From positions 33,222,901-33,286,900 of the forward strand of contig CM049317.1 in the NCBI GenBank assembly GCA_026874595.1: a DNA stretch of 64,000 nucleotides, in the 5' to 3' direction. This stretch comes from Sipunculus nudus. Lineage: Eukaryota; Annelida; Sipuncula; Golfingiida; Sipunculidae. The translations under genes were made by a program, and so were the position numbers. The notes below the pieces were generated by a model. It had not been told where the DNA came from and searched no databases. It saw only the letters and a program-made list of their open reading frames with translations. This document shows positions 55,587 through 64,000 of this stretch, in pieces. Positions within the stretch are counted from its first letter, which is position 1. The number at the start of each line of letters is the position of its first letter.

Positions 55587-58500
55587 CTGAAATAATAATA
55601 TTTAAGGAAAGTTTAGTTGTTCGTTTCTTACATTACCACACTGAGGTGTTATTACCAATTTAACTTATTATCACTGCGTGTCTGAGCATAATAGGCGAAG
55701 CAGAATTATATAATTTATATGCAAAATGCCGATTATAATCCATCTGATACACCTGGAAAATCTTAGTAAGTGCACCTGTGAATGTGTTCACTTGGTTTAC
55801 AGTTATAGGGAAATGAATAGTAAGCTCTGTGCATTTACAACTTCCAAAGATAAAACAAATAGGGTTGTATCCATATCAAAACGTTCAATTTAGGGAATAA
55901 TGTAACCGAATGTATGTCGAAAAAAAGACCCAGCTCAATTCGCTTTAAGGAGGGTTTACATACGCGGTAAAGAACCACTGTAAACGTCTTACAATATGTA
56001 TATGTTAAGGCAAGTTTAGTCCTCCCTGTTACCCATACGTTTGGACTGAGTGGATTTAGATTAAAACCAGCAGCATGTCGATTATTAAGTCCTGGTCTTG
56101 GGTGTCAGATATTAGAAGTGGACTTGAAGTTACTTCCAGGCCTATCCATTATCGCTATTATCAGCGCATTTCTAAAACTGTCTAATTTTACAACACAGAA
56201 CGGGCTCCTCAAATCAGTATCCTTCAGCTTGCCTCTCTCTCGGAAAACCATTTTCCCATTTGCCAGTGGCTCACAAAAGGCTGCATAATTTGAATGGATA
56301 TGATGACAACAAACACACGTGATTCCACTCAAGTGAACGTTTACCAGATTTAAACAACTGTCAGATCCTTGCTGTTAATTGTGGATAAAGCTGAGGGATA
56401 CTTGTTGTAGCGCGCCATTAGGAAATTAAAACATTTAGGAGGAAGAGGCACTTTTATGCCGAAGCGGTCTATGGGCTTGCGGGCGCGGCCTTTTGTGAAA
56501 AAGCCGTACCGCTGCATGCATACATGGCCAGTAGGCTACACGATGGTTGATAACCGTCAGTTGACACATAAAGGGATACAGAGAGTTTAGGAAGGGAATG
56601 TAGGGAGTCGTAGAAATAGTGTCTTTGTTTAATCTATTAAATTAAACATAATCAATGTCAATTGCAGTGTTTGGCTTATTTTCTCCGTTACCACCAGCGA
56701 GTGTTTGCTCTCTCCAAAGTACAAGTTTCACTAACAGTGATGTAATTCTACGCAGGGTTCCATGACAACTGGCGATTTGACATGCTCAACCAAACGATTT
56801 CTGCAGATCGCCTAATGAAGTAGGGTGTCAGACCAGCGTATGAATCAAATCGAGGATATTTCGAGGAAAAAGTGTGACATATTTTACTTTCTTAAACATT
56901 GCTATTGGTGAATTGAATAAAAATTTCGATAATACCAAATATTAAAATAGATCTGCATAATTACCGACTATAACGGAGAAGCATATTATGATCATATTTA
57001 ATGTTACACCTATCTTACACCTATCGGTCACGTGTCGTCCACGGTTAAGCAAATCTGGTTCATTAGATTTACGATACTCTCATAATAAGGCCATCCTATG
57101 ATCAATACTGTTAAAATAAATCATTACGTTTCATTTTATTTTTTGTATCAAATGCATCAAGACATAAATTTAGTTTAAGGTAGTAATAATTTATGCATTT
57201 ATATATAATTGTGTGCATTTAAAATTGTATATTTCATACTAAACACCGGTTTTCAAGCCTCTGAATCCACCCCTAAACATATTTGTATTCCTTTAATGTC
57301 GAAAACCCTTACACAACTACAAACACAGCCTGGAAAGTCGCATGCCAATTTTCACGCAAACAAATGTGCACTCACACACATTTCCGGTTCCAATGTGTTG
57401 CTGGGCCAATGTATGTCGGTGACCCAGTCGCTACATCATTATGAATCGGGGAATTGAGTGGCGAATTCTGTTTGGACATGTTTCTGATCAAAGGGATTAT
57501 CTAGACGGAAAGGAAGAACGCTTAATACAAGAAAGCGCCCCTGGAAAAATCGTTACATATGTGACACGTACTGAGCCTACGGATGGGTCACAAAAGAGGA
57601 AGGGACACAGAGTGAATTGAATAAAAAGAAAATACCAACTGTGAAAGTAGTTCAGGAATGCGGAATAAAAACAAAAACTTTCCTGAAAGAACACTCGAAC
57701 GGTACATTGACGCAACATGGACTGCCATTACGACATATATTGTAATTACCGGCCCATATTGTGATAACGGCCCATATTGTAATGAAAATACCCTGCCGTT
57801 AATGTTATAAAATCGCAAGTGGGCAAAACGGCCCATTTTGTAATAAATTCTCAAGCGGGTAAAACAGCCTAAAATGTAATAACTCAAATTTCAAGCAAAT
57901 TAACTTTGAAATAATTTCAAATATTGACCTCTTGTGACCCTAATCAAAAAGCTGGTTCCGCGTCTATGGATAAGGAAAGCTCGGATTGGCTATGAAGCTT
58001 GAAAATAAGGTCAAAGTCCAAAATAACACCAGTTGCAAATATATTACCTGTAAATAATACTCTGACCCAAAGTAAATTTTGGATTATCAGCTGTATTGGA
58101 TAGCTTGCTCAAACTGGGACAGAACCGAACGGTTTTTTGTGGTCGGACATATTGCAAGAACTTGGAAATAAGGTCAAGTTAAAAAAAAGATACAAGGTGC
58201 AGATCCGTCTCCTGTGACTAACATTGTGGCCGAAGATCAGTCGTATTGGAGCTCTAACACCATGGGCAGAAGAAAGAAAGAAAAGTCCAACATAATATTT
58301 TGTCCCTAAAATTGACATAGAAAAAAAATCTTCAACCCCTAGAAGCGTCCTCTCTCTATGGAGGGAGGGTTTACAAATAAAGTTGAGGAGTACCGTACCT
58401 TTAACTGTAACCAGCATGGTGGAGTTTAAAAGGGGCAAAAATGTCAATATTGTAAAAATTGAAGTTTAGAAGATCATGATTAAATTCATGTCAAATTTAC

Positions 58501-60130
58501 CTAAACAACATAAATGTTGACTTCTGCAATATGGGCCGGTTATTACAGTATGGGTCGTAACAACTGTCTCATGAGATTCGGAGCAGGGAACCGTTGCGCA
58601 GAAGAGGTGCAAATCTGTATTATATAGATCGCATAAAAACATACCGTGTCTCTCTTTATGGTTGTGATTGAATGTTTAGTCATGGTTTTACCTTTCACTT
58701 CGGAATTACATTCCTCATCTTTAACATTAGGAACCCCTGTCGTGATGATCACACTAGAAATCAATTTTTCCTGGTTGGAAAGGATTTCAGCTGGCGACAC
58801 AGTAAGGTGTTTTGTGTCATTTTTTTCCAGTGAATATCCTCGCGGTAGAGTTGTGTTGCGCGGGAGGATTCTACTTGAATATCCAAGCTGCAGAGTTATG
58901 TTTTCTGGGATAATTTCCATGGAAAATACTTGATGCCCAGAAATGTTGTCTCGGTTTTTCCATGAATGAATTTCTGTGGTGAAACTGTCACATGAACGCA
59001 TTTCTTCTATTCTCGCATTGGATTGTTTGTGTGTCTGCCCACGTCGAGCCATGCGGTGTCTGATGCTGTTTCCTCCGTCACAGTTACTCCAGAATGACCA
59101 TGCCTCCAATTGTAATACCGCCGGAGCTAAAATAGGTGTCTGCAATTACTATCTGTAATCTTCCATTTGCACCTCATGCACGCAGAACTTTCTTCATACG
59201 AAAGTGAACTTACAAAAAAAAAATTTTCTCACAGGGTGTACCCCCAAAATCGTGACTTTGTAACTAGCGAAATCCGGTGGCAAATATCAATAATTTATGT
59301 GCTAATGATGACACTAATATATAAACGGAAACATGTTTTCAGTTAATTACCGATATTCGGAAGGAAAAATGTAACAAAACCACAATATGGAAAGAGCTTG
59401 CTCTTATCTACAAAAAAGCTCAGGTTTTAGGAACATAGACACCGGCAGGACAGGTCGAAGGTTAGGGACAAGAGAAATTTGTTTAATCAAGCTAATGTTT
59501 TATCTGGAGCATGTTGTTATCTGTGGATACAGTTTATTCATAATCACTTGCCCGATTATTAACATGACTGAACAGGATTACTATTTCATAGCAATAAATA
59601 ATGTTTCTTCGAAATTGCCGCTAACCAGACTAATCTAAGGGTTAATCACATAATCCCCACTTATACTTATCCATGATCCATAAATAAGGATTCGGAAAAT
59701 ATTCAGTACCTTTTTTTCCTGTAGGAAATGAGGTTTAGTGAACCATCCATTATCTAGGCTTTATTGTGCCATACAATTTAACATTCCATGTTGAATATGG
59801 ATAATCTTCCCATTAAATTGGCTTGAAATAAATTTCCTTGGTTGGTCCACTTATACAGCACTTTGTGAAAATAAAGTTTCCTTGTCAACTGACACCATTT
59901 TATTGAGAGTTGTCTTGAGTCAGATGTCTTACGAATATGATAATATAAGACAAAGCATGTTTCAGGTATTGTGTTATTCTGTGGTTTTTGAGTATCATTA
60001 GGATTCGATATATACCAGCCGTTATCATAAAATACTCACCTTTGTTGTTTTTGTGTAAGTTTATTTTCCCTTCAGTCCTGGTAGTGATTTGAATGACAAT
60101 CAGGCACAACTCCGTGTACAGAAGATGCAT
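54955..60130 (-). CDS. Gene B: secreted TSP1-like/CTLD lectin
   Basis: Four coding exons on the minus strand: 60130-60040, 59126-58692, 55586-55371 and 55175-54955, all joined in phase 1 with GT-AG borders (963 nt, 320 residues plus stop). Order: signal peptide, thrombospondin-1-like segment with a Ser/Thr/Asn-rich region, then one CTLD ending the protein. No membrane segment follows, so it should be secreted. QPD and WND motifs suggest a calcium-dependent galactose-type binding site (family knowledge; specificity is inference). The CTLD lacks one conserved disulfide. It converges on gene A and has a damaged paralogue at 63.4-64 kb. Confidence 0.75.
55587..58691 (-). other. Gene B intron 2
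   Basis: It contains the inverted-repeat element at 57728-58560. The rest, including frames at 56105 and 57209, has no recognised exon. About 56440-56540 is locally GC-rich without a visible function. Confidence 0.5.
57728..58560. mobile_element. MITE-like element with TTACGAC terminal inverted repeats
   Basis: The left end TTACGACATATATTGTAATT is followed by ACCGGCCCATATTG. The right end read backward is TTACGACCCATACTGTAATA then ACCGGCCCATATTG. The subterminal GGCCCATATTGT(G/A)AT motif is repeated in tandem two or three times at the left end. The element is about 833 bp with no coding capacity, hence non-autonomous. Target-site duplication was not resolved. Confidence 0.75.
58692..59126 (-). 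CDS. Gene B exon 2: TSP1-like segment and Ser/Thr/Asn-rich linker
   Basis: The exon is 435 bp, phase 1 to phase 1. It opens with LEAWSFWSNCDGGNSIRHRM, the W-x-x-W-x-x-C...R-x-R pattern of a thrombospondin type 1 repeat, then EEMRSCDS. Only two Cys of the usual six lie in this block, so the repeat is degenerate or minimal. The remaining ~90 residues are rich in Ser, Thr and Asn with several N-glycosylation sequons (NIS, NIT, NTT), and include a short internal repeat: LQLGYSSRILPRNTTL and LPRGYSLEKND. A Cys near the end (EECNSEVK) may pair outside the exon. The donor is GTAAAA. Confidence 0.7.
60040..60130 (-). CDS. Gene B exon 1: signal peptide
   Basis: Thirty codons plus one base: MHLLYTELCLIVIQITTRTE then GKINLHKNNK, ending in phase 1 at a strong donor GTGAGT. 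The hydrophobic core (LCLIVIQIT) is short but adequate. An upstream ATG at about 60167 is followed at once by TGA. A strong polypyrimidine acceptor (TTTTTTTTTAG, exon from 60175) precedes it, so there may be an untranslated exon further right. Confidence 0.65.
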
Positions 60131-60175
60131 GCTGCTTGATATTTTTGTTAATCCGACCAGTTCACATATTGCAAA

Positions 60176-63100
60176 CTAAAAAAAAACAATATATGTACAT
60201 GTCCCAGGATATTAGTTTGTTTAAATATTATTTTGTGTCTGTAAATGCATCTGATTAAGCAACTTAACTTATATGTCATTGTGGCTATATGGTTTAATCC
60301 AAATGTAAGAAACATTTATAGTGGGCAAAAGTCAACATACATAACCCTACCTGAATGTAGTCCTGCTAATAATAATTATCTTATGGAACAATCTACAAGC
60401 TGCAATTCCCCATTTTCTCTTGGAAATTTGTGATGGTTTACTGGATAGGCTGTGTGTATTCCGAGGCGCTCTTCTGCATGCCGCTCTATAAAAGAACACT
60501 TTTAATCAACCAATATCTGGTTGATACACCACATGCAGATAGTTATCTAGGAAGATGTTTGTTCACTCTGTTAAATCTATACATGTCTTTTCAGGGTCTC
60601 TGAAATTATAGACTTCTCCTGAAAAAGCTTCAATTTATAAAACAAAACTGTATTGATGAAGAAAAACATGATTTTCCCATTACAAAAGAGCACATCGGCT
60701 TACCAGGCAACAGTATGCTTTTTCGTCCTGTAAAGCAAGGTTTTAATCATGTTGACTGCATTGTTTCAAGCTAAACAAAACTGTATTGATGAAGAAAAAC
60801 ATGAAAGTTCCCATTACAATAGAGCACATCGGCTCACCAGGCAACAGTATGCTAAATCGAACTCGGTCAAAAGACCTATTTATACATTCTTGCAACATCT
60901 TTATCAAGAATACTTTTGTGGATTTTTGCAAGTAAAACTTTAAAATTATCGCAAGCGTCCTCGAAGTCCAACGGCCAGTTAATGCGCATGGACAGGAGAG
61001 CCAGGTTAGGTCTTATATCGGTATCTACGACAATTCATGAATTATTTGGAAAAAAATGGGAAATGCGAAAGTTTATGTCACTGTTCCCTCTTAGCAAGGG
61101 ACAAAATTAGAATAGCAATTTGAGATGGTCCCCAGTCTACTTTTAGATGATGCTTAGTCCGGGATATTAGGAGTGACAGACCGGCTGCTATCTCTGCCCC
61201 TGATATCACGGTCAATCCTCGCGTGTCCGTTCAGTGAATAACAATGCCTCGCTTATTGAAACACCATTACCCTTAACAAATAAACAATGTGTAATTCGAT
61301 TTATTTCTAGATTATGCAGGAGTCGGGTTAATTCGGTATCACATTGTTGGTGTTAGCAGAGCGAAACCGATTCCTTAGCCAACATTATGCTGACTTATAT
61401 AATAAGAAAATAAATGCGCTTGGGTCAAGGTACTCTGGATGATCATTGACTGATCAGACTTTCATATTCAAGCTTTGCTGTTAAGATATTTTGGTTACCA
61501 TGTACATTTGTTAAAACATTATAAATTCGCAGATACCTCGGCATAGCGACAGTCGAACCGCGGAGTAAATTATGCAGCAAACGCACATGCACCAGAGCAA
61601 TTATATTTATCTGTATCGAAACATTTCTTGCTCAGATCAAGTAATTACTTTACTGTAAAAAATACACATGGTGGTTCCATTGATTCTTTTTGTAATTTCC
61701 ATTTTAAACAGTTTCATAAATAAAACCGCGTGGACATTTGCATGATGAATACATTGACTTCATTGGTGATTTGCTTATTTTTGTGACAAGAAGGATTTTG
61801 ATCATATTGTGACTGTGAAACTTTCATATCAGGATTTACATGATAAACGGTATAGAATATTTCGTAGATATTGCTTAAAAGGCTCAAATGATGGCTTTGA
61901 ATGATATCTTAACGTGACGCATGTTCACTGGTACGTTGCTCAGTACACGGTTGGTAAGTAGCATTTTGTTCGCTTTTATAAAATCAGTAATGCTGATATA
62001 AAATCCTCGATATTCCAAAGCTCAATTTTTAACCCATCTCCTTTTTATTGATCAGCCAGGATAATAAAAGCAGAATTAGTTCACTACACCGGCCTGAACC
62101 ATTGATTAAATGAACTGTACATCAAATACATGAGTTTGTCAACACTGATCTGTAAACACATTAAAAAACGAAAAATATTATATTCATCTCAAAGTTTCAT
62201 ACATTATTTCCTATTAGGCAACCGTTAAGATAGGCAAGGAGAAAATGTGTTTCTACGATTTCTAAAAAAAAGGACGGTGACTTTACGGAAAGTATCATTC
62301 GAATATATGCTTTGTTAAGCATAACAAGAATATATTATTTAATAAGTGGGTAAATACTGATATGAAATACAAATCAACTATATTAAAAGACTACCAGGAG
62401 AATGAGGACAAACCCAGTCTCCCATAAAGTCGGCGTCACATTCTTTGTTGTCTTTATATGAAACCTGTTTGCAAACAGTTTTAGCTGTTATAGTCCATAT
62501 CATTCAATTATCCATCCATAAACAAAATTAACGTAATACAATTAGTGTATCATAAAATGCAAAGAGATTCAGAGAATGTCTCAACTGTAATAACGCTTTG
62601 GACGAAGATCTTCGTTAGTATTCACTATGTGCAAGGGGTGGGAGAAGAGCCAAGCTCTGAATCTCGCTGACACTGACTCGCACAACAGAGACTCCCTCAG
62701 CATCCGACAACAAGCATTGTGGGAATGCTTCCTGAAAAAAAAAATCAAGGGGCAGCCAGAAAAAGCAAAACCAATGATTCTAATTGTTAAAGGTCGGTGC
62801 AGTTATGTTTTTATATGTCAAATCACTCGGCAACAGTCAGATAGAAGTGTTTTGAGATAAGGCTTTTGCCTGCACTTTGAAACAAGCTCAATTTTTTTTA
62901 CGAGTCCATGTGGATCAGGGAAAGATTTGGAACATATTCTTTAATGCAAAGATTACGGCTTCCACTGGGATATTCAAGAACGCAATCTTTGGGGTTCAAA
63001 TTAAGTAAATTATATAGGTTTAACTGATTAATCAAAGAGACTACAGACACAATACATATCAATCCATAATTGGTGATTCATATTATCAATAAAGTTTGAA

Positions 63101-63448
63101 GCTAATATTCAAACCAAATGTTTGAGTCACGTGCCTAATTCTCGTCCTACTCCATATTTACCAAAAAAAAGTTTCCTTTCTTTATTTACAACATCATCCG
63201 ATGATAATTTACAGGCAGCAGCAGCATACATCAAGCAGACAGCTATTTAGACATGTCTGAAAGGGGGTGTTGGACAGCTCAACTTTATTTTGAAATCTCA
63301 TTTTTAATATATGTTTTGTTCTCTACAAATATTGCAAAATAATATGTCAACTTAGAGTTACCCTTCAGACAGGCATTTGGGAAATGTCATATAAATGCCA
63401 AATCCACGTGCTCTACTTCTGAGATTCCTTAAATGACTAGGTTTGAAT
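60176..63448. other. DNA upstream of gene B and downstream of locus C
   Basis: A direct duplication of about 80 bp lies at 60641-60719 and 60773-60853. A plus-strand TATAAAAG lies at 60487 with no gene recognised after it. The frames at 60749, 60916 and 62627 have no recognised domain. 61100-63440 appears to be unique AT-rich DNA. Confidence 0.5.
60641..60853. repeat. ~80-bp direct duplication upstream of gene B
   Basis: AAACTGTATTGATGAAGAAA, AGAGCACATCGGCT and ACCAGGCAACAGTATGCT occur in both 60641-60719 and 60773-60853 with few mismatches, 134 bp apart, about 0.5-0.7 kb upstream of gene B's start codon. Confidence 0.85.
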
Positions 63449-64000
63449 TTAACAAATGATATAGGCCGGCCCGAACACTGGAAAATCATTCCATCTACCA
63501 TTTGGCTGGAGGACCAGGTAGATTTTGAAGATTGTATTGCTGTCCGGTTGCCAAGGTGCCTAATCATTGTATTTCACTTCTTTGCCGGTTGCCTCCCAGA
63601 TCCAGGTTCCTTCATTAGTGGAATCTGAACCTGACGTCCAATGTTCCACACCAGCTGTGAGTATACGAACAAAGAATAACAGTGGCCGACGGCTAGGGAA
63701 ACTAAACAACGATATAATACCTATTCCCGAAACATGTGTGATAAAATCAGATCTGCCATGATATGTATTCTCTAATATAAAGTTTATTTTTTTCTTATAA
63801 AGTGTATCTCACCTGTGTTATACTTTCTTGTTAATTGTTTCAGGTGTTTGTCCTCGGAAGCAGACTCGATTGACACGAGATGGCCTTTGTTCCGCATGCA
63901 GACTGTTCTTGCAACTATCCAATTTGCTATTGTCGTGAGAATATTATAACAAGAAGCTCCTTAACTCCCATTCGCTAACTTATATCTGCAAGGGATTCCA
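63449..64000 (-). pseudogene. Locus C: CTLD paralogue of gene B with two nonsense codons
   Basis: The first-half exon (about 63990-63813, running to the window edge) reads SCYNILTTIANWIVARTVC and GHLVSIESASEDKHLKQL, then donor GTGAGA in phase 1. The second-half exon (63654-63449) starts after TCACAG in phase 1 and reads EHWTSGSDSTNEGTWIWEAT, WQPDSN and GRWNDFPVFGPAYIIC, then TAA. Intron position and phase match gene B. In-frame TAA (63963-63961) and TAG (63562-63560) sit exactly where gene B has Trp codons. QPD and WND persist. The inner disulfide Cys pair is missing as in gene B. Sequencing error could explain one stop, less easily both. Signal and TSP1-like exons, if any, lie to the right. 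Confidence 0.8.

Noticed and set aside
60487-60494. TATAAAAG as promoter of a plus-strand gene
   Set aside because: The frames that follow show no recognised protein and no exon structure.

Overview
The window is eukaryotic DNA from a bivalve mollusc or close relative. It is AT-rich, with small exons in good GT-AG frames, long introns full of (TA)n microsatellites, poly-C tracts, tRNA-derived SINEs and the 'gtccgtcgtccg' dispersed repeats common in bivalves. The species is not identified. No bacterial operon, CRISPR array or intact structural RNA gene is visible. Most long open frames are chance.

Three C-type lectin-like (CTLD) loci organise the window. Gene A (+, 8287-38698) reconstructs from 15 exons into an 818-residue type I membrane receptor: signal peptide, N-half of a CTLD, a complete WSC domain, C-half of the CTLD, a second CTLD, six repeated Ser/Thr-rich stalk exons, one transmembrane helix, and a cytoplasmic tail with tandem tyrosine-motif repeats. 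Every join from exon 2 to the transmembrane exon is phase 1 except the intron inside the WSC domain (phase 0), and the exon lengths sum to a multiple of three. Gene B (-, 60130-54955) is a secreted protein of about 320 residues: signal peptide, degenerate thrombospondin-1-like exon, and one CTLD with QPD and WND motifs. Locus C (-, from the right edge to 63449) is a paralogue of gene B's CTLD carrying two in-frame stops. Genes A and B converge, so the window is part of a CTLD gene cluster, probably immune recognition genes (inference).

Layout: 1-8.2 kb, SINEs, dispersed repeats and a deleted Ty3/gypsy element (-); 8.3-38.9 kb, gene A, whose introns hold a Penelope-like element with two hammerhead ribozyme motifs, arrays of a ~290-bp repeat, and a recent 1.39-kb tandem duplication that added two stalk exons; 39-55 kb, TE-rich intergenic DNA with tRNA-like SINE copies, a dead LINE and two unassigned receptor-like exons; 55-60 kb, gene B with a small inverted-repeat transposon in its second intron; 60-64 kb, a short duplication and locus C.

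Most unusual points: the WSC domain nested between the two halves of a CTLD; repeated duplication of stalk exons; the tyrosine-repeat tail; the ribozyme-bearing, rearranged Penelope element; and the paired loss of one conserved CTLD disulfide in gene B and its paralogue.
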